Positions 17,366 to 27,360 of a DNA stretch of 64,000 nucleotides are shown here, piece after piece. This stretch comes from Gammaproteobacteria bacterium. GTDB lineage: Bacteria; Pseudomonadota; Gammaproteobacteria; Pseudomonadales; Halieaceae. Position numbers and translations under genes: made by a program. The stretch covers positions 1,116,001 through 1,180,000 of the forward strand of contig JAUHXH010000001.1 of assembly GCA_030427085.1 (NCBI GenBank), read 5' to 3'. The notes below the pieces were generated by a model that saw nothing but the letters and a program-made list of their open reading frames with translations, was not told where the DNA came from and ran no database searches. The stretch's first letter is position 1. Each line of letters opens with the position of its first letter.

Positions 17366-17806
17366 TTAGCCAGCAGTCTGGCTATAGGAATTATGCGCTT
17401 GCGCTTCCTGGGACTTGATCACTTCCGCCGGCGAGCGAGCAGTGATGGCGCAGCTTTTGGCGACAACGTTGTGTTCCAGCGCCTGGTACTCACCTTTCAA
17501 CTGGGCGTATTCCTGCGCTTCGGGGCCGTCACCCCCTTCCAGTGAAAACAGGGTCGGCCAGAAAAACACCAGGCCGAGGCCGGAGTGCCAGTTGTCGTGA
17601 GTGCGTTCGGATTTGAGGTCTGCGTAGAGACTTTCCGTGCGCTGTTCCACACGGCTCATCTCCTGCCCAAGTTGGCGGCAGCTATAGCTCTGATAGAGTT
17701 CCGGTGACACGAAGGCCACGTCGTATTTCCCCGGGTGAGAGCCGCAGCCGGTCAAAATGACCGAGCCAAAAAGCAGGCCGGGTAGTAAAAATCGCCCCAG
17801 TCCCAT
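17366..17806 (-). CDS. Hypothetical lipoprotein
   Basis: The 146-residue product has a lipoprotein signal with lipobox LTGC (Cys21) followed by GSHPGKYD. The mature part starts VAFVSPELYQSYSCRQLGQEMSRVEQRTESLYADLK, a motif seen in many proteobacterial outer-membrane lipoproteins of about this size: two Cys (residues about 43 and 120) flank helical segments, and a hydrophobic hairpin LGLVFFWPTLF sits in the middle. I do not know its function. It converges with glpE. Confidence 0.7.
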   Translation of the reverse strand: MGLGRFLLPGLLFGSVILTGCGSHPGKYDVAFVSPELYQSYSCRQLGQEMSRVEQRTESLYADLKSERTHDNWHSGLGLVFFWPTLFSLEGGDGPEAQEYAQLKGEYQALEHNVVAKSCAITARSPAEVIKSQEAQAHNSYSQTAG

Positions 17807-17947
17807 TGATCGTCTCCTGTTTTTATGGGCGACATAATGTCACCCATTTCGTCAGGGGTACAGATTAAATGGGATTTTTATGTAAATAAGTGGCCTGCAG
17901 CGACAGTCCCGTGGCTGATCCCGCCACTTTGCAAGCCAGGGGATAAT

Positions 17948-19271
<1,324 letters not shown>

Positions 19272-19357
19272 CGGGCCTCTCCATAAAATTCAGGGCGGCG
19301 AGTATAGCACCGCGGGGTGCTGTAGCGCCGCCGATCAGCCGTGTAAAATACCCCGCT

Positions 19358-20647
19358 ATGGACGACTGGACTAACTGGCTCAACCCCTCAGCGCTACCGA
19401 ATCGCGTCACCGGTATCTGGCGCCGCATTCTGTATGTGCTGAAACGCTACGGCGAGGACCGCTGCACACAGATCGCCGGCTCACTCACCTACATGAGCCT
19501 GTTCGCGCTGGTCCCCCTGCTGACCGTGACCTACGCCATGGCTTCAGCGATTCCCGCCTTCCAGAACCTGGAGGTACAGTTCCAGCAATTCCTGTTCGAA
19601 CAACTGGTACCGGAAACCAGCCAGGATCTGGAACAGTATTTCTCCGAGTTTTCCCGCCAGGCCAAGAATCTCACCGGCTTTGGTATCGCCTTCCTGGTGA
19701 TTACCGCCATATTGATGCTGCGCAGTATCGAGAAAGCCTTCAACATGATCTGGCGAACCGGCGAGCACCGCAGCCCAATCGGCAGTTTCCTGCTGTACTG
19801 GGCGGTGCTGAGCCTGGCCCCCATCACCATTGGTGTCGCTCTCGGCATCAGCGCCTATCTCGGCGTGGTGGACCGTTTCATGGCCGATATCGGCGGGCAG
19901 GGCCTCGCCACTGTGGGTCTGGCCATCGCCCCGCTGATTCTGTTTTCGCTGGCCTTCACCCTGCTCTATGTGGCGGTACCCAACGCCCGTGTGCCCTTGC
20001 GGCATGCCTTTGTGGGCGGCGTGATTACCGCCCTGCTGTTCAACGTGTCGCGATCGTTGTTCACCACCCTCGTGATCAACTCCAGCTACACGGCGATCTA
20101 TGGCGCCTTCGCCGCGGTACCGATCTTCCTGCTGTGGATTTACCTCGGCTGGAATATCGTGTTGTTCGGCGGTGTGCTGGTGCACAGCTTTGTGGCCTAT
20201 CAGGATTTAAGTCAGGCCTCGCGCCCGCCCCTGCTGAAGGCGCTCGACCTGCTTTATGTGTTCTGGCGGCAGCAGCAGCGCGGCCAGACCGTGCGCGAAT
20301 TGAGGCTGCTGGGCGACCGCTACCCCGGCCTGAAGGGGTTGGACAGCGATACCTGGCGCAGCCTTCGCACCCTGCTGACACGCAAGCGCATCATTACCGA
20401 GGACCGCCACGGCCACTACCTGCTGTGCAGCGACCTGGATAACCTCTACCTGTGGCAGCTAAAGGAATGGATGAACCGGGAACTGGACCTCAAGGGTTTT
20501 GACAGCGACGAGGAGTTCCCCTGGAAACATGAGGCCTACGAACTGTTGGTAACGGAACGGGCGAACCAACGAGAAATACTCTCTATCAGCCTGGCCCAAC
20601 TATTTGGCGATGAGCCTATCCCCACCGAAGAAGAGAACAAAGCATGA
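19358..20647 (+). CDS. yihY: YihY/BrkB-family inner-membrane protein
   Basis: This 429-residue protein has the BrkB/YihY (formerly 'RNase BN') domain at about residues 20-285, with six membrane segments. Hallmarks are the IAGSLTYMSLFALVPLLTV start and the YGAFAAVPIFLLWIYLGWNIVLFGGVL stretch. A soluble C-terminal extension of about 140 residues contains a winged-helix-like segment. The family is no longer thought to be a nuclease; function is unknown. The TlpA-like gene overlaps its stop by four bases. Confidence 0.88.
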   Translation: MDDWTNWLNPSALPNRVTGIWRRILYVLKRYGEDRCTQIAGSLTYMSLFALVPLLTVTYAMASAIPAFQNLEVQFQQFLFEQLVPETSQDLEQYFSEFSRQAKNLTGFGIAFLVITAILMLRSIEKAFNMIWRTGEHRSPIGSFLLYWAVLSLAPITIGVALGISAYLGVVDRFMADIGGQGLATVGLAIAPLILFSLAFTLLYVAVPNARVPLRHAFVGGVITALLFNVSRSLFTTLVINSSYTAIYGAFAAVPIFLLWIYLGWNIVLFGGVLVHSFVAYQDLSQASRPPLLKALDLLYVFWRQQQRGQTVRELRLLGDRYPGLKGLDSDTWRSLRTLLTRKRIITEDRHGHYLLCSDLDNLYLWQLKEWMNRELDLKGFDSDEEFPWKHEAYELLVTERANQREILSISLAQLFGDEPIPTEEENKA

Positions 20648-21099
20648 GAACACTGGCGCTGGTATTGGGCCTGCTATTAACCGCGGCGTGTAGCGATGGA
20701 AAGGTTGAGGCCGTCGCCCCAACACCCACCACCAGCCTCGACTGGGCCGGGCAATGGGTGTACATCAATTACTGGGCGGAGTGGTGCCACCCCTGCCTGG
20801 AGGAAATTCCGGAATTAAATGACTTTGACGCCCAGTATGACAATGTGCGCGTGGTCGGGGTGAACTTTGACGGCGTGACTGGCGAGGACTTGCAGGCCCT
20901 GATCGACAAGTTCGATATCCGCTTCCCGGTAATTGATGACCCTGTGCCCACGCTGGGATTCCAGCGCCCCACCGGCCTGCCCACCACCTTCGTGCTCGAC
21001 CCTTCCGGCACTCTGCACAGCGCGCTGGAAGGCCCCCAGACGGCTACCAGTCTGGCCGCCGCGCTACCTCCCGGCAGCTTGAAAGCAGCGGCAGACTGA
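20644..21099 (+). CDS. TlpA-like thioredoxin-fold lipoprotein
   Basis: The 151-residue protein has a short signal ending in LTAAC (lipid-attachment Cys16 proposed) and a thioredoxin fold with the redox motif WCHPC in YWAEWCHPCLEEIPEL. The cis-Pro loop is GLPTTFVLDPSG. It is probably a periplasmic thiol-disulfide reductant anchored to a membrane, of the TlpA/ResA type. Its start overlaps the yihY stop (ATGA), so the two are cotranslated; what links them functionally is not clear. Confidence 0.85.
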   Translation: MRTLALVLGLLLTAACSDGKVEAVAPTPTTSLDWAGQWVYINYWAEWCHPCLEEIPELNDFDAQYDNVRVVGVNFDGVTGEDLQALIDKFDIRFPVIDDPVPTLGFQRPTGLPTTFVLDPSGTLHSALEGPQTATSLAAALPPGSLKAAAD

Positions 21100-21112
21100 G
21101 AGTTAGCCAGGA

Positions 21113-22090
21113 TTAAAAAGCCGCCTGTACGGTTTCCGCCTCACTGAACATGCCCTCAAACAGGGGCGAGGTCAGGTAACGTTCGCCGGAGTCGGGCAGG
21201 ATGGCGACAATGGTTTTGCCTTCATTGCCCGGTTGGCGTGACACCCGATCGGCAATCGCCATCGCGGCCCCGGATGATATACCCGCCAGAATACCTTCCT
21301 TCTGCATCAGTTTGTGGGCCCACTCCATGGCCTCTTCGTTACTGGCCTGCTCCACCTGGTCCACCATCGACAGATCGAGGTTGGCGGGCAGAATACCCGC
21401 ACCGATGCCCTGTATCTTGTGTGGCGCGTGCTCGGGTGTAGTACCGGCAAGTGCCGAGGCGATGACAGTGGAGGTGATCGGTTCGATCGCGACACTGGTG
21501 ATAGCTTTACCCATGGTGCCCTTGAGGTAGCGGGATATGCCAGTAATCGTGCCACCAGTGCCGACACCGGAAACCAGGATATCTACAGCGCCGTCGGTAT
21601 CACGCCAGATTTCCGGCCCTGTGGTGGCCTCGTGCACCGCCGGATTGGCCGGGTTTTCAAACTGATGCGGCCCCCAGTTTTTTTCCGGATCCTGAGCAAT
21701 AATCTCCTCCGCCTTGGCGATCGCCGCGGGAATCCCCTTGGTGCCGTCGGTCAGCACGATGGTGGCACCCAGCGCCTTCATCAGCATGCGGCGCTCCAGG
21801 CTCATGGTGTGGGGCATCACCAGGGTGCAGCCGTAGCCGCGGGCAGCAGCAACAAAGGCCAGGGCAATACCGGTATTACCGCTGGTGGGCTCCACGATAG
21901 TCATCCCCGGCTTGAGGCTACCGTCTTTTTCCGCGGCGTCGACCATGCTGGCGCCGATCCGGCACTTGACTGAATTGGCCGGATTGCGGCTTTCCAGTTT
22001 GACGAAAATATTGCCGTCGGAAATATGGTTGATTTTGACCAGTGGCGTTCCGCCAATGGTGGCCGCGTTGTCATTGAAGATGTGCGTCAT
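21113..22090 (-). CDS. cysK: Cysteine synthase A (O-acetylserine sulfhydrylase)
   Basis: The 325-residue PLP enzyme makes cysteine from O-acetylserine and sulfide. The PLP lysine is Lys42 in [14 protein letters not shown]; the substrate loop [13 protein letters not shown] and the phosphate-binding [16 protein letters not shown] follow. The true start is the ATG at 22090 behind an AGGGAA Shine-Dalgarno; an in-frame 48-codon extension has no family likeness. It stands alone on this strand, but cysZ, a sulfate importer, occurs elsewhere in this window. Confidence 0.94.
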   Translation of the reverse strand: MTHIFNDNAATIGGTPLVKINHISDGNIFVKLESRNPANSVKCRIGASMVDAAEKDGSLKPGMTIVEPTSGNTGIALAFVAAARGYGCTLVMPHTMSLERRMLMKALGATIVLTDGTKGIPAAIAKAEEIIAQDPEKNWGPHQFENPANPAVHEATTGPEIWRDTDGAVDILVSGVGTGGTITGISRYLKGTMGKAITSVAIEPITSTVIASALAGTTPEHAPHKIQGIGAGILPANLDLSMVDQVEQASNEEAMEWAHKLMQKEGILAGISSGAAMAIADRVSRQPGNEGKTIVAILPDSGERYLTSPLFEGMFSEAETVQAAF

Positions 22091-22269
22091 GGTGCTTCCC
22101 TGATACCGGTTCAAAGTAACCAGAAAGCCTAGACCGCCGGCTGGGATGTGTCTACAGGGGCCAGTGTTCGCACAGAGTGAGAAATAGTTACATCGGGGAG
22201 CACGGGCGGGAACTTCATCCCCCTGCCGAGTCAAAACCGGTGCCTTAACTATTTCGGAGAACCTGAGTC
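22091..22269. other. Upstream region of cysK
   Basis: This region holds the cysK leader and presumably its promoter, read leftwards. I see no second gene here and no convincing conserved RNA motif or T-box; operator sites for CysB cannot be judged by eye. Confidence 0.4.
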
Positions 22270-22407
22270 GTGACCTACCGTGTCAAACTCACCGTAACCA
22301 TTGTTTACATCGCCATCTTCGCCGCGTTTGCCATGACGGGTGGCCTGCGTGCGCACGGCGCCGAGCTGCCCGCCGCACCGGCGGTAATCTCGGCAAAGGT
22401 AAATTAA
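22270..22407 (+). CDS. Possible small membrane or secreted peptide (45 residues)
   Basis: A GTG-initiated frame with GGAGA eleven bases upstream encodes [21 protein letters not shown] and then a short Ala/Pro-rich tail ending AKVN. It looks like a signal peptide or a single membrane helix with a short periplasmic tail. No family is recognised. It is followed by an inverted repeat (22468-22482) and a strong terminator at 22523-22547 in the same direction, which supports a real transcript here. Confidence 0.4.
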   Translation: MTYRVKLTVTIVYIAIFAAFAMTGGLRAHGAELPAAPAVISAKVN

Positions 22408-22647
22408 TTTTCCAGACAGGGAACTTCCCGCCAATACCCGCGTCTGAGTAACTGTCCAGACGGTTTCGGGCGCTCAGCGCCCACCATCCAGGTCAACCCT
22501 TCATGTGATTGCTTACTTTATACCGGCCCCCAAAGGCCGGTTTTTTTATGTACAGGATGTACGGTACGTCCCGAGAGGCAGGACGCCGGCAGGGACGCGC
22601 CCAAATCCACTACCGAGCAATTTTAAAAACGAAGCCGGCGACCAAAC
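22408..22647. other. Spacer with inverted repeat and terminator, no gene seen
   Basis: This region contains a GGGCGC/GCGCCC hairpin near 22468-22482 and the plus-strand terminator at 22523-22547. The remaining part up to the rsmI stop has no frame worth calling. In related genomes rnpB lies near rsmI, but I do not see RNase P RNA core motifs here. Confidence 0.4.
22523..22547 (+). terminator. Intrinsic terminator
   Basis: CCGGCC-CCCAAA-GGCCGG followed by seven T. It ends the rightward transcript that would carry the small 45-residue frame. Confidence 0.85.
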
Positions 22648-23520
22648 TCACTCCCCCCGTCTCTCCAACAAATACTGATACAACGCATTCTTTTTCAACC
22701 CGGTATATTGCGCCGCCAGAGCCGCTGCCTTTCTCGGTGGCATCTCCTCAGCCAGCAAATCCAGCAGGCGCTGGGTGTCGGTATCCAGGCTGCGATCCCG
22801 CGGCTCGGCGCCCGCCACTACCAGCACAATTTCCCCGCGGCTCTGGTTGGCATCGGCCATCACCAGATCCAACAGGTCGCCAAGGGTAGCTTTGCGCACC
22901 GTTTCAAAGCTCTTGGTCAACTCCCGTGCCAACAGTGCCGGGCGGTCGGCGCCCAGCAGATCAACCATGTCACTGAGCGCCTCCTGCAGGCGGTGCGGGG
23001 CTTCGTAAAACACGGTGGTTTCGACCCGCTCGGCCAGGGCCTCGAGCCGGCTGCGGCGCCCTGCCGCTTTGGCCGGAAGAAAGCCTTCGAAACTGAATCG
23101 GTCGGTGGGCAGCCCGGACACCGACAGCGCCGCCACCACCGCACTCGCTCCAGGCACAGGAATCACCGGGTAGCCCGCTTCGTGGGCAAAGCGGGTCAGG
23201 CGGTAGCCGGGATCGGAAATCATCGGTGTGCCTGCGTCGCTGATCAGGGCCACTGCCGCGCCTCCCGCCAGCACCCGCTCAACGCGCTGCAGGTCGCGCT
23301 GCGCACTGTGATCGTGATAGGCCGCAAGTGGTGTTTCTATACCGAAGTGGCGCAGCAATACCGCGCTATGTCTGGTATCCTCAGCCGCAATCAATTCCAC
23401 GCCACGGAGTACCTCCAGCGCGCGGGCCGTGATGTCGCCGAGGTTACCGATGGGTGTTGCCACCACATACAGGCCACCCGCCAGCCCGGTGTTCATCTCA
23501 CGCCGCGAGTCGTTTGTCAT
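22648..23520 (-). CDS. rsmI: 16S rRNA (cytidine-1402-2'-O)-methyltransferase
   Basis: The 290-residue SAM-dependent enzyme 2'-O-methylates C1402 in the ribosomal P site. It shows LYVVATPIGNLGDITARALEVLRGVELIAAEDTRHS, the RsmI hallmark, and SDAGTPMISDPGYRL and PGASAVVAALSVSGLPTDRFSFEGFLP from the tetrapyrrole-methylase fold. I choose the ATG at 23520, behind AGAGAGAAG, giving a short leader before the conserved core as in E. coli. That start codon overlaps the start codon of the divergent lpoA. Confidence 0.93.
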   Translation of the reverse strand: MTNDSRREMNTGLAGGLYVVATPIGNLGDITARALEVLRGVELIAAEDTRHSAVLLRHFGIETPLAAYHDHSAQRDLQRVERVLAGGAAVALISDAGTPMISDPGYRLTRFAHEAGYPVIPVPGASAVVAALSVSGLPTDRFSFEGFLPAKAAGRRSRLEALAERVETTVFYEAPHRLQEALSDMVDLLGADRPALLARELTKSFETVRKATLGDLLDLVMADANQSRGEIVLVVAGAEPRDRSLDTDTQRLLDLLAEEMPPRKAAALAAQYTGLKKNALYQYLLERRGE

Positions 23521-25354
23521 GTTCACTACTTCTCTCTGGAATGGCCGCAAGAATAGCACGCGAAATCCTCAGCGGACGCTCGCGCTGCCCGGCACCCTGG
23601 TGTTCATCATTCTCTGGCTGACCGCCTGTGGCTCGCCGGCGCCGCGTACAACTGACGTGGGCGAACCCGCTATCCCGCAAATCGGCGAGCCCGCCGAATT
23701 ACCGCAGTACCCACGTAGCGAATACGCCGGCGAATTTAATGCGGTGGAACATCTACTTGCGGAGCACAACTGGCTCGGCGCAGCCGCCCGTCTCGATCAG
23801 CTGCCGGAGTCGCTGCCACTGGCAGACGACCAGTATCGCCGCGCCTATCTACGCGCGCGCATCGAATACGAGCGAGGCCGGGTACAGGAAGCACTGGTGA
23901 TCCTCGACTCGCTGCTGGTGGAACCCGCTGACCCGGCGGTATTACTGCGCGGACAGTATTTCCGCCGCCACCTGCTGCGCAGCCACGGGCAGTGGCTGGA
24001 CAGCGCACGCATGCAGTCCGCCCTGCTGCAGGCCAGCCATGACCCCGAAGCCGCTGCCGGCCTGCGCCGGGAACTGTGGCGCGACCTGCAACACGCCAAT
24101 CCTGCTCAATTGCAGGCCGCCCGCGAAGCCAGCGGCGATCCGATGTGGCGCGGCTGGCTGGAACTGGCCCTGCTGGATGCCAGCCACGGTGGCAACACTC
24201 CCACGCTCACCACCGCCCTGCGTCAATGGCAACTGGAGAACCCACAACACCCGGCAGCCATCGCACTGCCCGGCGGCCTCGGGGAACTGCTCGCTACGGA
24301 TACCCGTCTGCGCCAGGTCACCTTGATGCTCCCTCTCTCTGCGCGCCTGGCGCCAGCGGCAAAAGCAGTGCGCGATGGCTATCTCGCCGCACACTATGCC
24401 GCCGGTAGCGCCGGCAACATTACCGTGGTCGACCTCGACCAACAGATCTCGGTCACCCAGGCCTATATAGATGCCGTCAACGCCGGCAGTGAGCTGGTGG
24501 TGGGCCCACTGAGCAAGGAACAACTGGCCGAGCTGGCTGCCTATCCCGAACGCAATGTGCCGGTACTGGCACTGAACCAACTCGATCTGGCACCCATGCA
24601 GGGCAGTGCTGCGCTGGTGCAGATGTCACTCTCGCCGACCGACGAAGCACAGCAACTGGCAGACACCTTGTACGCCCGCGGGCAACGCCGGGTACTGCTG
24701 TTACACGCGGGTGGCCCCTGGGGTAGCACCCGGGCCAGTGAGTTCGAACGACGCTGGCAGACACTGGGTGGTGAAGTTGCCGCCAGTGCCGGATTCAGCA
24801 GCAGCGAAGACTATGCCAGCGCCATTGAGCAAGCCCTGGCCTTACCGGAGAGTAGCTTGCGCGCCCGGCGGGTGCGCGACACCCTCGGGCAGGGTATCGA
24901 ATTCACCCCCCGCCGGCGCGGCGATGTGGATGCGGTTGTGCTGATGGCCCGCAACCCACAGGAAGCCCGGGCCCTGCGTCCCTTGCTGGCGTTCTATTAC
25001 GCCGGCGAATTACCCGTCTACGCCACCTCCCATGCCAATGATGCCTTGCCCGGCGCCGACCGCGACCTGAACGGACTGCACCTGCTGGAAATGCCCTGGC
25101 TGGTCGGTGAATCCTCCGGCTTGCGGCAATCCATGGCTCGCGATGATTCCGCCCAACACTACCTGCGCCTGCAGGCCCTGGGCGCCGACGCCTTCCTGGT
25201 GCAATCCCGCTTTGCCCAATTGCGTGCCGGCCCCGATGTTGTGCTGCGCGGCAATACCGGCCTGCTGACACTGGACCCACAACTGCAAATTCGCCGCGAA
25301 CTGGTACCGGTCAAATTTGATGGCGGTGACCTGGTCTCCCTCACGCTAGACTGA
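23519..25354 (+). CDS. lpoA: Penicillin-binding protein activator LpoA
   Basis: The 611-residue outer-membrane lipoprotein has lipobox LTAC (Cys37). An N-terminal TPR-like helical domain spans about 60-260. The C-terminal domain (about 275-600) has a periplasmic binding-protein fold: VTLMLPLSARLAPAAKAVRDGYLAAHY is the opening strand, and VVGPLSKEQLAELA follows. LpoA stimulates PBP1A, the main peptidoglycan synthase. Start at 23519 is inferred from signal-peptide length; the frame is open further upstream, but that part lies inside rsmI. Operon order lpoA-yraN-SIS gene-BON lipoprotein matches other gammaproteobacteria. Confidence 0.9.
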   Translation: MFTTSLWNGRKNSTRNPQRTLALPGTLVFIILWLTACGSPAPRTTDVGEPAIPQIGEPAELPQYPRSEYAGEFNAVEHLLAEHNWLGAAARLDQLPESLPLADDQYRRAYLRARIEYERGRVQEALVILDSLLVEPADPAVLLRGQYFRRHLLRSHGQWLDSARMQSALLQASHDPEAAAGLRRELWRDLQHANPAQLQAAREASGDPMWRGWLELALLDASHGGNTPTLTTALRQWQLENPQHPAAIALPGGLGELLATDTRLRQVTLMLPLSARLAPAAKAVRDGYLAAHYAAGSAGNITVVDLDQQISVTQAYIDAVNAGSELVVGPLSKEQLAELAAYPERNVPVLALNQLDLAPMQGSAALVQMSLSPTDEAQQLADTLYARGQRRVLLLHAGGPWGSTRASEFERRWQTLGGEVAASAGFSSSEDYASAIEQALALPESSLRARRVRDTLGQGIEFTPRRRGDVDAVVLMARNPQEARALRPLLAFYYAGELPVYATSHANDALPGADRDLNGLHLLEMPWLVGESSGLRQSMARDDSAQHYLRLQALGADAFLVQSRFAQLRAGPDVVLRGNTGLLTLDPQLQIRRELVPVKFDGGDLVSLTLD

Positions 25355-25382
25355 GTCCCGGTTTTCACCCGGGAGGACTGGC

Positions 25383-25736
25383 ATGGACGCCGGACGCACC
25401 GCCGAGCAAACAGTTGCACTGTGGCTACGGCAGCAGGGCTTACGCATCATTGAACAGAACTTTGCCAGCAAAGGCGGTGAAATCGACATCGTGGCGCTGG
25501 ATGGCAGCACCCTGGTTTTTGTTGAGGTGCGCCTGCGACGCCCCAGTCGCTATGCCAGCGGCAGTGCCAGCGTGGACTGGCGCAAACAGCGGAAACTCGC
25601 CCGGGCCGCCGCCCGCTACCTGCAAATCCGCCCGCATTGGCGCAATCACCCCTGCCGATTTGACGTGGTTGCCCTCGAACAGCCACAATCCCCGCCAGCC
25701 CCCGACGCGTGGATCAGGGCGGCATTTACCACATAA
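25383..25736 (+). CDS. yraN: YraN family (UPF0102) nuclease-like protein
   Basis: The 117-residue protein has the restriction-endonuclease-like core of UPF0102: the E at the start of the helix in TAEQTVALWLRQQGLRIIEQNFASKGGEIDIVALDGSTLVFVEVRLR, with the GEIDIV Asp and the FVEV Glu as presumed metal ligands; the usual FVEVK lysine is replaced by Arg (VEVR). It sits 28 bases after lpoA in the conserved cluster. The physiological role is unknown; a DNA-processing role is inference from the fold. Confidence 0.9.
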   Translation: MDAGRTAEQTVALWLRQQGLRIIEQNFASKGGEIDIVALDGSTLVFVEVRLRRPSRYASGSASVDWRKQRKLARAAARYLQIRPHWRNHPCRFDVVALEQPQSPPAPDAWIRAAFTT

Positions 25737-25758
25737 CAGGGCGGAACTTCCCGGGGCC

Positions 25759-26337
25759 ATGAATTACTACGAAACCGTCGCCAGCAGCTTCGCGGAGACT
25801 GTGGAAGCCATCACCGCCTCGGTGGACCTGCTGGCCGACCCCCTCCACCTGGCCAGCCAGTTGATGACTGGCGCACTGCTGGAAGAACACAAAATCCTGG
25901 TGGGTGGCTACGGACCCGATGCCGCGGTATCCGCGCTGTTTTGCAATCGCATGGCGCAGCATCCGGAGCGGGAGCGCCCCTGTCTGCCCACCGTCAATCT
26001 GAGCGCCGACAGCGTTCACACCAGCGCCTTTTCCCCGGACGAAGCCCTGGCACAGCAGGTGCAGGCTTTAGGTCAGGCTGGCGACATTCTAGTGTTGTTT
26101 GCCAGCCAGCAGGCGCCTGCCGGCTTGCTCCGTGCGGCAGCCAGTGCCCAGTCCCGCCAGATGCCCGTGGTGGCAGTGGGGAGTGAGCTTTCCACCGCCC
26201 TGTTTGAACGTCTCACGGCAGCCGATGTCGAATTGCGTGTCGGGCTGGCACAGCCCGCCCGCACCCTGGAATTGCACGTCATGCTGGTTCACAGCCTGTG
26301 CGAATTGATCGACCAATCGCTGTTCGGCGCCTACTGA
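25759..26337 (+). CDS. SIS-domain protein, DiaA/GmhA-like
   Basis: The 192-residue protein is a single SIS domain close to DiaA (initiator-associating protein) and phosphoheptose isomerase: SFAETVEAITASVDLLADPLHLASQLM start, KILVGGYGPDAAVSALFCNRM where GmhA has GNGGSA, and LHVMLVHSLCELIDQSLFG end, typical of DiaA. The glycine-rich sugar-phosphate loop is altered (GGYGPDAA for GNGGSAAD), and the catalytic residues of GmhA are not evident. A DiaA-type role in DnaA-dependent initiation fits the position between yraN and the BON lipoprotein. Confidence 0.8.
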   Translation: MNYYETVASSFAETVEAITASVDLLADPLHLASQLMTGALLEEHKILVGGYGPDAAVSALFCNRMAQHPERERPCLPTVNLSADSVHTSAFSPDEALAQQVQALGQAGDILVLFASQQAPAGLLRAAASAQSRQMPVVAVGSELSTALFERLTAADVELRVGLAQPARTLELHVMLVHSLCELIDQSLFGAY

Positions 26338-26347
26338 TGAGGACCCT

Positions 26348-26920
26348 ATGAAGTACCTGGCAAGCGCTCTGATTCTCCTGACCACCCTCGCCCTGTCCGG
26401 TTGTGGCTCCATGCTCACCACCGTTAAGGCCAATCCTATCGAAGACGATCCCGGAACACGCACCTGGGGCGAGTGGGTCGAAGACGAAAACATCGAGACC
26501 AAGGCAACCGTGAACATTCACAACGCCGACCCCGGCCTTGAGGATGCCCACATCACCGTGGTGAGTTACGGCGGCTATGTCCTGATCGTCGGCCAGGTAG
26601 CTGATCAGCGCCTGAAGGATCTCGCCAGCGAGCAGGTACGCAACATTCGCAACGTGAAGCGCATCTATAACGAGCTGGAAGTTGCCGGCCCCACCTCGGC
26701 CATGACCCGCACCAGCGACGCCTGGATTACCACCAAGGTAAAATCGAATTTCCTCACCGCCAGCGAGGTCGAAGGCTACCGGGTAAAGGTCGTCACCGAG
26801 AACGGTGTGGTCTATCTGATGGGCAACCTGACTCAGGAAGAGGCCAACCGGGTTTCAACCCGGGCGGCCGATATCGGAGGGGTGCAGCGTGTGGTCCAGA
26901 TCTTTCGGGTCATCCCCTGA
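26348..26920 (+). CDS. dolP: BON-domain outer-membrane lipoprotein (DolP/YraP)
   Basis: The 190-residue lipoprotein has lipobox LSGC (Cys19) and two BON domains, about residues 47-112 (KATVNIHNADPGLEDAHITVVSYGGYVLIVGQV) and 122-188 (ITTKVKSNFLTASEVEGYRVKVVTENGVVYLMGNL). This is the layout of DolP, which binds anionic phospholipid at the inner leaflet of the outer membrane and supports envelope integrity. It is the last gene of the lpoA operon and converges with sspB. Confidence 0.88.
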   Translation: MKYLASALILLTTLALSGCGSMLTTVKANPIEDDPGTRTWGEWVEDENIETKATVNIHNADPGLEDAHITVVSYGGYVLIVGQVADQRLKDLASEQVRNIRNVKRIYNELEVAGPTSAMTRTSDAWITTKVKSNFLTASEVEGYRVKVVTENGVVYLMGNLTQEEANRVSTRAADIGGVQRVVQIFRVIP

Positions 26921-26928
26921 GGGGCGAC

Positions 26929-27345
26929 TTACTTGACCACTTTCAGCGAGGGTTTACCGCCGCCGGAGCGCGTGCCTGACGTGGGCGAACTGCCGTCGGG
27001 GGGCGTTGGGCTCCGGTCACCGGTTTCTGGTTCAAACACCATGCCCTGCCCGTTTTCACGGGCATAGATACCGATCACGGCATTCACCGGCACGTAGACG
27101 TCGGTGGCAACGCCACCAAAGCGGCCGTTAAAGAACACCGCTTCATTGGAAATGTTCAGCTCGATCACTGCGCCCGGCGAGATATTGAGCACGATCTGAC
27201 CGTCCTTCACGTACTGCTCGGGCACCATGACATCGTCAATATTGGCGTCCACCAGCAGATAAGGCGTGCAGTCGTTGTCCACGATCCACTCGTACAACGC
27301 CCGCATGATATACGGGCGGCTCGGCGTCATGTCGGGTCCGCTCAC
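26929..27345 (-). CDS. sspB: ClpXP specificity factor SspB
   Basis: The 138-residue adaptor delivers ssrA-tagged and other substrates to ClpXP. The globular part (MTPSRPYIMRALYEWIVDNDCTPYLLVDA, then FFNGRFGGVATDVYVPVNAVIGIYARENGQGM) is standard. A flexible Pro/Ser/Gly linker leads to the C-terminal ClpX-binding tail, here GGGKPSLKVVK. The start is either GTG 27345 or ATG 27330; the former matches the E. coli length before TPRRPY. It follows sspA in the same operon with a 15-base gap. Confidence 0.92.
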   Translation of the reverse strand: MSGPDMTPSRPYIMRALYEWIVDNDCTPYLLVDANIDDVMVPEQYVKDGQIVLNISPGAVIELNISNEAVFFNGRFGGVATDVYVPVNAVIGIYARENGQGMVFEPETGDRSPTPPDGSSPTSGTRSGGGKPSLKVVK

Positions 27346-27360
27346 AGGCTCTATCGCCCC

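Noticed and set aside
22408-22647. Search for RNase P RNA beside rsmI
   Set aside because: The conserved GAGGAAAGTCC-type core was not found on either strand in this spacer.
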